A DNA stretch of 64,000 nucleotides from CAZBSE01 sp964494385. GTDB lineage: Bacteria > Actinomycetota > Humimicrobiia > Humimicrobiales > Humimicrobiaceae. Both the position numbers and the translations under genes were made by a program. The notes under the pieces are model-generated. The model worked only from the letters and a program-made list of their open reading frames with translations, was not told the origin of the DNA and did no database searches. Location: assembly GCA_964494385.1 (NCBI GenBank), contig CAZBSE010000001.1, positions 1 through 64,000 of the forward strand, written 5' to 3'. Shown in pieces: positions 7,464-16,207 of this stretch; within the stretch, counting starts at the first letter, position 1; each line of letters starts with the position of its first letter.

Positions 7464-8066
7464 TTAAACACTGGAACTGTTTTTCAAAGACTCGACGTCT
7501 CTGGTTACCGCATCCAGTTTCAATTCATAAATTGATTGGAGGTTCCTGAATTTCTGTTTATAGTCCAGGCCATATCCCACTATATATTTCTCCCCTATTT
7601 TAAAGCCAATATATTTTATATCAATATCTGCAATTCTTCTCACATCCCTGTCCAGCAAGGTACATATTCTCAGGCTTTCAGGAAATCTTGATCTAAGATT
7701 TCTAAGCAGATAACTTATGGTAAGTCCCGTATCAATAATATCCTCTACAATAAGCACATCTGTGCCTTCTATGGATTCATCAAGATCTTTTGTAATTCTA
7801 ACCACTCCCGTTGAAGTTCCATCAATACCGTAAGATGAAATGCTCATAAAATCAATACTCAGAGGAAGGTCAATCTGTTTTATAAGGTCCGATAAAAAAA
7901 TAACTCCGCCCCTTAGTATGCTGACCAAGAGTAGATTTTTCTGCTTATAATCCTTTGTAATTTCTTTTCCCAGCTCGGAAATTCTTTTTCTAATATCACA
8001 TTCGGAGAATAATACTTTTCCCAAAATATTACTTTTTATTAATTCTTTTTCAGTTTTATCATTCAA
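7464..8066 (-). CDS. hpt: Hypoxanthine phosphoribosyltransferase
   Basis: Cytoplasmic purine salvage enzyme that converts hypoxanthine or guanine and PRPP to IMP or GMP. The PRPP-binding loop is VLIVEDIIDTGLTISYL. The N-terminal SILRGG and the C-terminal FKIGEKYIVGYGLDYKQKFRNL are standard for the family. The length of 200 residues is slightly above the usual 180 because of a C-terminal extension rich in charged residues. It sits in the minus-strand run between the DUF3048 lipoprotein and DUF151 genes. Confidence 0.95.
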   Translation of the reverse strand: MNDKTEKELIKSNILGKVLFSECDIRKRISELGKEITKDYKQKNLLLVSILRGGVIFLSDLIKQIDLPLSIDFMSISSYGIDGTSTGVVRITKDLDESIEGTDVLIVEDIIDTGLTISYLLRNLRSRFPESLRICTLLDRDVRRIADIDIKYIGFKIGEKYIVGYGLDYKQKFRNLQSIYELKLDAVTRDVESLKNSSSV

Positions 8067-8087
8067 AATATAGATAATCTATTTATT

Positions 8088-9233
8088 TTAATATGTTAAT
8101 CTTCCAGTATCCTGTATCATAGCTACCCAGGTCGATCCCCTGTTGAATAGTATGATTTCCCCATTACTGTTCCTGTAAATAAAAGGATCAAAAGCAGACG
8201 TTCTCTCCCAGGTCCCTTCTTTTACTGTTCCATCCATAAAGTAAAATGCTTTTCCAATGTCACTGGTTCCGGTTGTTCTAACTGCCATATGATTGGACTC
8301 GTCTATCGGCCCTTCGATATCCGTAATCATAACAATTACATTATTTACCGAGATCTGCTCTCCTGTCTCATAATCAGTATGAGGGAGGCCTGCCTGGTAT
8401 TTGTAATAAACATTTTCTTCTTTATTATATTCAAAATTAGCTTCATAAGCACTTTGATCCGAAAAATTAATGGCTATATCATCTATACTGCCTCTATCAG
8501 CTTCAGCTGCATCTATTTTAAACCTCAGAGGAGATTGTCCGCCTTCCAGGGAATATTCATTAACTAGCGCATCTTCTTTTAATTTTATAGTAGACATGAA
8601 AGCAGTATGTTCGGTAATATTACTTCTGTTGTAATCTCTCCATCCCGAATTGGTACTTGCAACATAACCCATTTGATTTCCATCCAGAACATCCATATCC
8701 AGTTTTTTTATTACATCAAAACATTCTACATATGTGCCCCAAAAAACATATACCGGATCAAACCCTCTGGCTATCTCTGCATAATAAATTCTGGCACTTC
8801 TGACCGGGCCGACAATTTCTGCTTCATAAGAAGAATATATAACTACATATCTGGTGACGCCGTATTCATCAACTACTTCAAATATGATATCAGCATAAAT
8901 AAGTCCTGACTGCGGTCTAGCGTCAGGAGTATTTTCAACCATTATTGCAATGGGCCTGCTGCTTTTTACCGTATCGGAAATTTCAAGACCGCTTAATATA
9001 TTTATATTACCGGTTATTTCCGTGCCTGCCACTGCATCCTCTCCGGTCCCATCTTCTGTTTCGGCTGATTCTTCCAGCTCTTCGCCTTCTGTACCCTCCT
9101 CCTGCTCGGTGACAGAAATTTCTTCAGACGACTCATCTGCCTTACATCCGGAAAGTACGGATATAAAAATAAGCGGCAGTATTAAAAACATAAATAAAAA
9201 ACTTTTAATTAATATCTTTATACGATGATCCAA
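8088..9233 (-). CDS. DUF3048 (YerB-like) lipoprotein
   Basis: A predicted membrane-anchored extracytoplasmic protein of unknown function. The TTG at 9233 is taken as start because GGAGG lies nine bases before it and the product then begins directly with a signal peptide ending in LSGC (Cys30). An upstream frame extension overlaps the carboxypeptidase gene and is not needed. After an acidic Ser/Glu/Thr linker come the two DUF3048 halves: an N-terminal one (RPIAIMVENTPDARPQSGL ... GPVRSAR) and a C-terminal one (AFDPFIYRNSNGEIILFNRG). Its position after a D,D-carboxypeptidase suggests a cell-envelope role. Confidence 0.88.
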   Translation of the reverse strand: MDHRIKILIKSFLFMFLILPLIFISVLSGCKADESSEEISVTEQEEGTEGEELEESAETEDGTGEDAVAGTEITGNINILSGLEISDTVKSSRPIAIMVENTPDARPQSGLIYADIIFEVVDEYGVTRYVVIYSSYEAEIVGPVRSARIYYAEIARGFDPVYVFWGTYVECFDVIKKLDMDVLDGNQMGYVASTNSGWRDYNRSNITEHTAFMSTIKLKEDALVNEYSLEGGQSPLRFKIDAAEADRGSIDDIAINFSDQSAYEANFEYNKEENVYYKYQAGLPHTDYETGEQISVNNVIVMITDIEGPIDESNHMAVRTTGTSDIGKAFYFMDGTVKEGTWERTSAFDPFIYRNSNGEIILFNRGSTWVAMIQDTGRLTY

Positions 9234-9255
9234 TTTTAAATACCTCCATTTTGAA

Positions 9256-10548
9256 TTATAATTTTTTCTTGGTAAATAAATTTTTAACAATTATAAATAT
9301 AATTATTAAAAAGTAAAATACCAATAAAATTATTATTATTAACCTTGTCTTATTATCATTAGAAGAAGATAATTCCTGGTAAACATATATATCGCCAATG
9401 CTTTCTTTTGAAATTAAATTTATTTCATTTATCTTCTCGCCATCTATAAAAATATCCATTGTACCCAGTACTTCTTTATTTTCAATAGGCAACTCTATAT
9501 CTTTTTTTATCTTATTTTTTATCTGCAAATTACTGCTGTTTACGTTAATGAGCCTTATCTGGCCGGCCTCAGGATACAAATTTACATCAAGTATATTTTG
9601 TTTTCCTACGGTCGTGACAGCTGCTATATTATCCGAATTAACAATTTCTATGTATTTTAAATTGTCATATGCCCAGTTTAGAAGATTCAATACATCTTTT
9701 TCCCTATTTTCCATTGATGAACTATTTAAAACTACTGTTATAAGCTTCAGATCATTCTTTTCAGAGTAGACAGCCATACAAGAACCGGCGTTATTGGTAT
9801 TGCCTGTTTTTATACCCTTAATATATCCATATGCAAGAAGTTCATTTGTATTCTCAATTTCTACCTCTTTTTCATTTACCATAATAGTATCTTTTCTCGT
9901 GCTTACTATCTCTCTGAATAATTCGTTTTTCATACAATAATCGGCAATTACGGCTATATCTATTGCCGTGGATTTGTGATTCGGAAACTCATCATCCAAT
10001 CCGTTTGTATTCTGGAAAAAAGAATTATCAGCGTCCAATTCCGCTGCTTTGTTATTCATAAGCTTCACAAAATCTTCAACATTTCCCGAAACATATTCCG
10101 CCAGTGCTATGGTTGCATTATTATGAGAACATATAAGTGCAGCTTTAAGCAGGTCTTTCAGGCTTATGCTGTCCCCGGTATTGAATCTAAATGAGGAATG
10201 ATTTTTACCGGAAGCGTTTTTAGAAATCTCAATTATCTCATCGAAATTATCTATATTCTCAATGGCAATTATTGACGAGAGCATTTTTGTGGTACTTGCA
10301 GGATACATTGATTTTTCAGAATTTTTTTCCCATAAAACATTTTCTGTTTCATATTCCAGTATAACAGCAGATTCAGCTGTAATATCAATTTCATCGTCAT
10401 AAGCTGTTTTATCATAATCACAGTATATTTTATGTTGATTTAAAAAGAAGAAACTAAAAGAAACTATAAAGAAAATAAGTAAATAACTTAATTTACGGTA
10501 ATTTTTTGAACTTTTATTAATTGAATCCGAAATACCACCATTTGTCAT
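9256..10548 (-). CDS. D-alanyl-D-alanine carboxypeptidase (class C-type low-MW PBP, DacA-like)
   Basis: Serine peptidase that removes the terminal D-Ala from peptidoglycan stem peptides outside the cytoplasmic membrane. All three active-site motifs are visible: STTK (Ser85, Lys88), SHN (141-143) and KTG (247-249). There is an N-terminal signal or anchor helix at about residues 20-36 and a C-terminal membrane helix at about 404-423 followed by KKK. The start codon overlaps the stop codon of the ftsR-like gene (ATGA), so the two are translationally coupled. This ties a wall-maturation enzyme to a regulator whose homologue controls ftsZ. Confidence 0.93.
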   Translation of the reverse strand: MTNGGISDSINKSSKNYRKLSYLLIFFIVSFSFFFLNQHKIYCDYDKTAYDDEIDITAESAVILEYETENVLWEKNSEKSMYPASTTKMLSSIIAIENIDNFDEIIEISKNASGKNHSSFRFNTGDSISLKDLLKAALICSHNNATIALAEYVSGNVEDFVKLMNNKAAELDADNSFFQNTNGLDDEFPNHKSTAIDIAVIADYCMKNELFREIVSTRKDTIMVNEKEVEIENTNELLAYGYIKGIKTGNTNNAGSCMAVYSEKNDLKLITVVLNSSSMENREKDVLNLLNWAYDNLKYIEIVNSDNIAAVTTVGKQNILDVNLYPEAGQIRLINVNSSNLQIKNKIKKDIELPIENKEVLGTMDIFIDGEKINEINLISKESIGDIYVYQELSSSNDNKTRLIIIILLVFYFLIIIFIIVKNLFTKKKL

Positions 10549-11270
10549 TTATATTTTTCCATAAACTTTCTATTTTCCTTTTTTATCAATAATTCCTGGA
10601 AGTCGCAGAGCATTCTTTCTAATTTATTTAATGTCCTGGATGCTTTGTTTTGAAATTCTTTTTTCCCTGACATAAGAAGCGGAAATACTACCTGCTGTAT
10701 AAATGAAGAATTACGGTTTGCAAAATTCTCAAATATTTTCAAGTGTTTTACCTGTATTCCATATTTTGATAACTCACTTACAATCTTTAATATTTCAAAA
10801 TCACCTGCATTTATCATATATTTATTATTCTCTTTCTTGCAGTCAACTATTCCGTTCTTAAATAAGTCATTTATTAAAGATGGTGATAATTTAAATTTTT
10901 TTTTCATATCTCCCAGTGAAAATGTTTTTAATTTATAATCAGGTTTAAATTCTTCACTTAATTTTAATTGTATGGATTCTGAAGATTTATCTTCGCTGAT
11001 AAATTTCTTAAATTCATTTGACTTAATTTTTTGTTTTATAACTGTTAACGGAAGGTAAAGGTCCTTCTGCATTTTTAATATAAATTTTAATTTTTCAATG
11101 TCTTCTTTATAGTAAATTCTATACTTATTAATTGACCTTCCAGGCATAATAAGACCTTCGGATTCAAGAAACCTTAACTTGCTATTGGTTAAGCTAGGAT
11201 ATATTTTTTTTAATTCTTTAACTGCTTTTCCTATGGTAAGATATTTTTTTGATTGGTGTTTTTTATCCAT
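10545..11270 (-). CDS. ftsR: MerR-family regulator, FtsR-like
   Basis: DNA-binding regulator of 241 residues. The N-terminal half follows the FtsR/Rv1828 pattern closely: LTIGKAVKELKKIYPSLTNS, LRFLESEGLIMPGRS, YRIYYKEDIEKLKFILKMQ, then DLYLPLTVIKQ. A second, MerR-like C-terminal domain (about residues 125-225) is also as in that family. In Corynebacterium FtsR activates ftsZ. Carrying that role to this organism is inference. The gene starts directly after the TAA of the FHA gene (no gap) and overlaps the carboxypeptidase start by four bases, so the three form one tight operon. Confidence 0.88.
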   Translation of the reverse strand: MDKKHQSKKYLTIGKAVKELKKIYPSLTNSKLRFLESEGLIMPGRSINKYRIYYKEDIEKLKFILKMQKDLYLPLTVIKQKIKSNEFKKFISEDKSSESIQLKLSEEFKPDYKLKTFSLGDMKKKFKLSPSLINDLFKNGIVDCKKENNKYMINAGDFEILKIVSELSKYGIQVKHLKIFENFANRNSSFIQQVVFPLLMSGKKEFQNKASRTLNKLERMLCDFQELLIKKENRKFMEKYK

Positions 11271-11684
11271 TTAAGAATTTTTAATATGATGAAAAAATAA
11301 AAATATATATTTACCTATCTGTATCTTATCCCCATTTTTTAATATCGAATTATCAACTATTTTTCCGTTTATATAACTTCCATTCAAACTGCCAGTATCT
11401 TTCAGATTAAAATTCTGCCCAACTTTTTTCAGTACCGCATGTTTTCTTGAAACTGTAATATCATCCAGAAAAATATCTGACTCCGGATTCCTGCCAATTG
11501 AAAATTTAGATTTATTGATTATAAATTTATCTCCTATATTAGGGCCCTTTATAATTACCAGTACACTTTTTTTCTCCTGTATTTTTTTTATATCTTCAAG
11601 AATACTGCCGGATATCTCTTCACTAAAATCAATTTTTTTGCCTTTTATTGACTCTGTCTGATTGTTGTTTGATTTAGGTTCCAT
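11271..11684 (-). CDS. garA: FHA-domain protein, GarA-like
   Basis: Small phosphothreonine-reader protein, 137 residues. The FHA domain covers about residues 40-135, with the conserved SIGRNPESDIFLDDITVSRK, then SLNGSYINGK and NGDKIQIGKYIF. This agrees closely with GarA/OdhI, which in actinobacteria controls 2-oxoglutarate metabolism under Ser/Thr kinase control. The N-terminal ETTS phosphorylation motif of GarA is not seen; only a Thr-Glu-Ser is present near residue 10. The regulatory input may therefore differ. The adjacent FtsR-like gene repeats the Rv1827-Rv1828 order. Confidence 0.85.
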   Translation of the reverse strand: MEPKSNNNQTESIKGKKIDFSEEISGSILEDIKKIQEKKSVLVIIKGPNIGDKFIINKSKFSIGRNPESDIFLDDITVSRKHAVLKKVGQNFNLKDTGSLNGSYINGKIVDNSILKNGDKIQIGKYIFLFFHHIKNS

Positions 11685-11728
11685 AGAATCCCCAATCCGC
11701 TTAATTCTTTAATTTTTAATATTTTAAT

Positions 11729-11806
11729 TGGTCGGGACGAGAGGATTTGAACCTCCGACCCCCAGTACCCCATACTGGTGCGCTAGCCAAACTGCGCCAC
11801 GTCCCG
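11729..11806 (-). tRNA. tRNA-Pro (GGG)
   Basis: The minus strand folds into a complete cloverleaf. The acceptor stem pairs CGGGACG with CGTCCCG, with discriminator A and an encoded 3' CCA (11729-11731). The anticodon stem CCAGT/ACTGG encloses the loop ATGGGGT, giving anticodon GGG with G37, as expected for proline. The T arm reads GGAGG-TTCAAAT-CCTCT. The gene lies between garA and gpsA. Confidence 0.96.
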
Positions 11807-11818
11807 CCTCCTCTTTAT

Positions 11819-11847
11819 ATTCTAGGGTAATAAATATTATTAGTAAA
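11819..11847 (-). promoter_or_regulatory. Candidate promoter for tRNA-Pro
   Basis: On the minus strand TTTACT (11842-11847), a 17-bp spacer and TAGAAT (11819-11824) place a start site about six bases before the tRNA 5' end. The hexamers match the consensus only moderately. Confidence 0.4.
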
Positions 11848-11856
11848 GTTATCAGT

Positions 11857-12891
11857 TCAAGTTATATCTTCAATCTCAGATTTAAACTTTCGCGTCATAA
11901 GTTTATTAACGGATTCAAGCGGACTTAAATCCTTATATAAGATTTCATAGACACTTTCAGTTATCGGTAACTCAATATTCATTTTTCTTGAAATATTATA
12001 GACAGCTTTGGCTGTCATTATTCCTTCCGCCACCATATACATACTACTGATAATATCCTCTATTTTTTCACCTTTGGCCAGCCTTTCGCCGACATTTCTG
12101 TTTCTGCTGTGTTTACTTATGCATGTTGCTACAAGATCTCCCATTCCTGCCACACCTGAAAATGTCCCGGGATTCGCACCCATCCTTATTCCAAATTTGG
12201 TAAGCTCATGTAAACCACGGGTAATCAAAGAAGCTTTTGTATTTGCACCATAACCTAATCCATCGGAAATTCCGGCTGCAATAGCGATAATATTTTTAAC
12301 AGCGCCTCCGATTTCTACTCCTATTACATCTGTATTGGTATAAACCCTTAATTTATCGGTAGATAAGGCAGACTGTATATATCTTAGTATATCTCTGTTA
12401 TTTGATGCTGCCACTGATACGCTTGGTAGATTATTTGCAATTTCCAAAGCGATATTAGGACCCGATAATACACATATTCTGGAAATTAATTCTTGAGGTA
12501 AACATTTCTTTAAAACTTGTGATAATCTGAGATTACTTCCTATCTCAAATCCTTTAGCTACATTTATTATGCATTTTATATTTTTTTTATTCTTTTCCAA
12601 TATTCTAAAAAATTTTTCTATTATCTTCCTTAATGCATGTGAAGGAACCGCAAAAATAACAATTTCTGAATTAGCAAAACCATTCGATGGATTATTAAAA
12701 GGCACAACTCCGTCGGGGACAATTAAATCACCGGTATATTTAGTATTTCTTTTAAATCTTTTTATTTCCTCATAGGTACTTTTACTTCTTGTCCATAAAT
12801 TAATATTGTGCCCTTTTTTAGCAAGAATTATTGCCAGAGTAGTCCCCCAGCTGCCTGCTCCTACTATGGTTATAGTTATTTCCCTTCTCAT
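11857..12891 (-). CDS. gpsA: Glycerol-3-phosphate dehydrogenase [NAD(P)+]
   Basis: Cytoplasmic enzyme that reduces dihydroxyacetone phosphate to sn-glycerol 3-phosphate for phospholipid synthesis. The N-terminal Rossmann fold has GAGSWGTTLAIILA and a following Arg. The catalytic region shows NVAKGFE, GGAVKNIIAIAAGI and GLGYGANTKASLITRG, then GVAGMGDLVATC. The length of 344 is normal. It is 18 bp downstream of der and runs with the plsC gene a few genes away, so lipid-precursor genes are near one another. The ATG has no evident ribosome binding site. Confidence 0.96.
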   Translation of the reverse strand: MRREITITIVGAGSWGTTLAIILAKKGHNINLWTRSKSTYEEIKRFKRNTKYTGDLIVPDGVVPFNNPSNGFANSEIVIFAVPSHALRKIIEKFFRILEKNKKNIKCIINVAKGFEIGSNLRLSQVLKKCLPQELISRICVLSGPNIALEIANNLPSVSVAASNNRDILRYIQSALSTDKLRVYTNTDVIGVEIGGAVKNIIAIAAGISDGLGYGANTKASLITRGLHELTKFGIRMGANPGTFSGVAGMGDLVATCISKHSRNRNVGERLAKGEKIEDIISSMYMVAEGIMTAKAVYNISRKMNIELPITESVYEILYKDLSPLESVNKLMTRKFKSEIEDIT

Positions 12892-12909
12892 AAAATTATT
12901 ATATATTAC

Positions 12910-14226
12910 TTAATATTTAAATTTTAGGTATATGGGCGTACCAATAAAACCAAATTTTTCTCTTATATTATTTTCAATATATTTTTTTATATTAGATCTT
13001 CTTCCAGCATCCATATTAGAAAAAACCAGAAAAACAGGCGGCGATGTTTTCAATTGCCTTATGAATTTAACTTTAAATTTTTTTCTCTTAACATAAATAC
13101 CACCCTTATCCTTATCCAAATCTTTAAATAATCTGGTAATTTCACTTTCGCTTATTCTTTTATTTCTCTCTTTTATAAGTTTATCTATCATTATTATAAT
13201 ATTTTTAATCCCCTTTTTAGTCAATGCGCTTACTTTAAGAAATGGAATATATTTTGCAAATTTAATCTTCTGATTGAATATGTCTATTGTATCGGCAATA
13301 GCATCTTTATCTATTAAATCAATCTTGTTAAAGACGACGCATATGCCAGTACCCTTTTCTATGCATATTTCTATAATTTTTAAATCCTGTAAGGTTACTT
13401 CCCTGCTGATGTCTATGACAACCAGACTTATATCAGAATTTTCTATGGATCTTATGACCCTCAGCTGGCTATAATATTCCAGATTTTCTTTTTTACTCTT
13501 TTTTCTTTTCAATCCTGCAGTATCTATAAACCTATAACTTTTTTTATTTATATTTATTATACTGTCAATACTGTCCCTGGTGGTTCCCTCCAGCTGATCC
13601 ACAATAGCCCTTTCCTGTTTAATGATGGCATTAAACAATGTTGATTTCCCTGCATTCGGCTTACCTAATATGCATATGCCCGGGATTATTTCCTCCTGGT
13701 ATTCATCTATACCGGTAGACTCTTTTTTAAACCTTATAATTATTTCATCAAGAAGATCTCCTATATTTAAGCCGTGCGCAGCAGATATCTTTAAGGGATA
13801 TCCGAACCCAAATTTTAAAAAATCTTCGATATAAAAATTTCCTTTCTCATCATCAAACTTGTTTCCCACAAAAATTATGCTCTTATCCGTTTTCCTTAGC
13901 ATTGATACTATTTCCTCATCAAGCGGTGATACGGGTTCTCTCAGATCAACCATAAAAATTATGATATCTGATTCTTCAATAGCTTTTTTAGCCTGCAGGA
14001 TAATCTGAATATTCATTTCATGTTTTAGTTTAAAATCTATCCCACCAGTATCTATAAGATGAAAAATCTTACCGTTCCAATCTGCTTCATAATATTTGCG
14101 ATCCCTGGTAATCATGGATTGACGGTCTACTATAGCTTCGAATTTCCCGCTTATTCTATTAATAAGAGTGGATTTTCCCACATTGGGCCTTCCGATAACA
14201 GCTATTTTAGGAATTTTATTTTTCAT
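12910..14226 (-). CDS. der: Ribosome-assembly GTPase Der (EngA)
   Basis: Essential GTPase for 50S subunit maturation. It has two tandem G domains with Walker A motifs GRPNVGKST (12-20) and GKPNAGKST (188-196). Each is followed by its own DTGG/DTAG and N/TKxD motifs. A C-terminal KH-like domain follows (RQLKTSPPVFLVFSN). The length of 438 is standard. It belongs to the cmk-der neighbourhood seen in mycobacteria (Rv1712-Rv1713), although here ispH, plsC and a DUF512 gene lie in between. Confidence 0.97.
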   Translation of the reverse strand: MKNKIPKIAVIGRPNVGKSTLINRISGKFEAIVDRQSMITRDRKYYEADWNGKIFHLIDTGGIDFKLKHEMNIQIILQAKKAIEESDIIIFMVDLREPVSPLDEEIVSMLRKTDKSIIFVGNKFDDEKGNFYIEDFLKFGFGYPLKISAAHGLNIGDLLDEIIIRFKKESTGIDEYQEEIIPGICILGKPNAGKSTLFNAIIKQERAIVDQLEGTTRDSIDSIININKKSYRFIDTAGLKRKKSKKENLEYYSQLRVIRSIENSDISLVVIDISREVTLQDLKIIEICIEKGTGICVVFNKIDLIDKDAIADTIDIFNQKIKFAKYIPFLKVSALTKKGIKNIIIMIDKLIKERNKRISESEITRLFKDLDKDKGGIYVKRKKFKVKFIRQLKTSPPVFLVFSNMDAGRRSNIKKYIENNIREKFGFIGTPIYLKFKY

Positions 14227-14245
14227 ACCTGCCTGCTTCCCTAAA

Positions 14246-15367
14246 TCAAGATATGATTTCCTTCATAAAAATCGAACCTTCTTCGGATATTATCTTTATA
14301 TTACGACTTATATTTTTAATATCTTTTCTGGAATAGTTATCAATAGTAAAGTTATCCCTGTTAAAAATACTATCAGGAATTATTACTTTTTCATAACCAT
14401 ACATTGATTCCTTATTTAAACCTGACATTATATCTTTTCCAGTAAGAAGTCCGGTTGCCTTTATATTGCCTTTAAAGAAATTATTCTTTATTTCCAATAA
14501 CCTTATATTTGAGATTATTTCTTCACCTTTAGTACCCAGAATATTGACAATATCTCTTAAGGCAAAGCCTATGACTTTTTTCCCATATTCAGATGTAACT
14601 ATCAATATATTTTTTTTATTATTCTTGATTTTTTCAGATGCACTTTCTTTATTTAAAAATATATTAATTTTTCTTAAAAATTCAGTGCTTTTACCTATTC
14701 CATTTTTAATCTGATAAAAATTTCTATAATATTTATATCCGGGAAATTCCATTCCTGCCATAATATAAAATTCATCGGAAAGATAGATTTTATCAACACC
14801 TTTAAAATTCTTATATTCTTTCTTAAAAGTATTTACAGTATTTATAATTTCAAAAGAACTTTTAGCTTTGTAAGGTTTTAAATCATCATTTTTATTAAAT
14901 ATAGTTATCCCTACGGGGACCATGCCTATTGATATTATATTTCTAAAATCTTTCAGCAAAAGCAGCAGAGTGTCCGTTAAATCCTTTCCATCGTTAATCC
15001 CCGGGCATAAAACAATTTGGATATTTGTTTTTATTTTATTAGTATCCAGAATTTTTAAATTTTCAACACCTTTAAAATTATTTTTATTTCCAAAAATTTT
15101 TAATCTGACATTCTCGTTAAGACTATGCAACGAAATATAAAGCGGTTCCAGCTTGCATTTTATTATCTTTTTTAAATCCTCATTTAATATATTGGTAAGT
15201 GTTACAAAATTGCCGTACATGTATGAAAGCAGGTAATCATCGTCTTTTATATATAATGTAGGCCTTAGATTTTTAGGAAGCTGGTTTACAAAACAAAATA
15301 TACAATTGTTATTACAGGTTCTGGTATCTTTTAAAAAATTAAATTTTCTCAATTTCTTCAATAACAC
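14246..15367 (-). CDS. DUF512 radical-SAM-like protein lacking the N-terminal PDZ-like region
   Basis: Probable iron-sulfur protein of unknown function. The cluster motif CNNNCIFC (Cys18, Cys22, Cys25) is followed by FVNQLPKNLRPTLYIKDDDY and GNFVTLTN, the signature of DUF512 proteins. Family members usually have about 430-450 residues with a PDZ-like domain before the cysteines. Here only 17 residues precede Cys18, so that domain is absent. The upstream sequence is the coding region of ispH, which overlaps by 29 bases. The GTG at 15367 is chosen as the most upstream start compatible with AGG in ATAGGT. Other actinobacteria also have the family near der. Confidence 0.82.
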   Translation of the reverse strand: MLLKKLRKFNFLKDTRTCNNNCIFCFVNQLPKNLRPTLYIKDDDYLLSYMYGNFVTLTNILNEDLKKIIKCKLEPLYISLHSLNENVRLKIFGNKNNFKGVENLKILDTNKIKTNIQIVLCPGINDGKDLTDTLLLLLKDFRNIISIGMVPVGITIFNKNDDLKPYKAKSSFEIINTVNTFKKEYKNFKGVDKIYLSDEFYIMAGMEFPGYKYYRNFYQIKNGIGKSTEFLRKINIFLNKESASEKIKNNKKNILIVTSEYGKKVIGFALRDIVNILGTKGEEIISNIRLLEIKNNFFKGNIKATGLLTGKDIMSGLNKESMYGYEKVIIPDSIFNRDNFTIDNYSRKDIKNISRNIKIISEEGSIFMKEIIS

Positions 15368-16187
15368 CTATTATATCTCTTTCGGGAGTTGACGCACCAC
15401 CTATAATTCCTGCTTTAGTCTTGTTTTTAAACCATTCAGGCTTGAGTTCTCTATAGTTTTCAATATGATAGGTCAATTTATTATATTTTTCAGACATCTC
15501 TTTCAGATGTGTAGTATTTGCGCTATTTTTCCCCCCTACCACTATCATTATATCGACACTTTTTGAAAGTTTCCTGGTTGAATCCTGTCTTTTTTTAGTT
15601 GTGCTGCATATAGTATTATATATCAGTAATTTTCTTGTTTTTTCTAATAATTTGTTTTTAATAAGCTTTAATTTATCGATAGTTTGCGTAGTCTGGACTA
15701 CAATTCCTATTTTTTCCATACTTTTTATATTATCTGCGTCAATTTCATTTTCCACCACAGTATATTCCCCATTCATTACATGGTCCTTTATTCCAATTAC
15801 TTCTGGATGATTTTTATTTCCTATAATCACCACGAAATATCCGTTTTTACTTAAATTTTCAGCTCTTGCCTGTGCTTTCTTCACAAAAGGGCATGTGGCG
15901 TCAATAATTACGGCATCTTTGGCTTTAATTTTTTTAATTAACCTTGGAGACATTCCATGAGATCTTATTATAAATATACTGTTTGGCTCTATTTCTCCTA
16001 AATCCCTTATTGAAATCAAACCTTTACCGGCAAGACCCCTTGTTACTCCCGAATTGTGTATAATTGATCCAAGGGTATAAATTTTTACGTTTTTGCTCCT
16101 GTTTTCCTGCAGTATTTTTTCAGTTAAATTAAGCGCCCTTTTTACACCAAAACAATAACCCGAATATCTTGATTTCTTAATTTCCAT
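15339..16187 (-). CDS. ispH: 4-hydroxy-3-methylbut-2-enyl diphosphate reductase
   Basis: Last enzyme of the MEP isoprenoid pathway. It reduces HMBPP to IPP and DMAPP using a [4Fe-4S] cluster. The three cluster cysteines are Cys12 (GYCFGVKRAL), Cys99 (ATCPFVKKAQ) and Cys194 (NTICSTTKKRQ). The substrate-binding histidines include His44 (SIIHNSGV), His77 and His127 (NHPEVIGI). The length of 282 is normal. The 3' end overlaps the DUF512 start by 29 bases. No other MEP gene is in the window, but a prenyl diphosphate synthase is at 44895-45803. Confidence 0.97.
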   Translation of the reverse strand: MEIKKSRYSGYCFGVKRALNLTEKILQENRSKNVKIYTLGSIIHNSGVTRGLAGKGLISIRDLGEIEPNSIFIIRSHGMSPRLIKKIKAKDAVIIDATCPFVKKAQARAENLSKNGYFVVIIGNKNHPEVIGIKDHVMNGEYTVVENEIDADNIKSMEKIGIVVQTTQTIDKLKLIKNKLLEKTRKLLIYNTICSTTKKRQDSTRKLSKSVDIMIVVGGKNSANTTHLKEMSEKYNKLTYHIENYRELKPEWFKNKTKAGIIGGASTPERDIIGVIEEIEKI

Positions 16188-16207
16188 ATATTATTATTCA
16201 AATTTTA

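Noticed and set aside
9234..9290. Longer N-terminus of the DUF3048 lipoprotein
   Set aside because: The ribosome binding site and signal peptide fix the start at the TTG at 9233. The extension overlaps the preceding gene.
11728..11928. Plus-strand frame starting MVGTRGFEPPT
   Set aside because: This is the reverse complement of tRNA-Pro, a well-known false gene.
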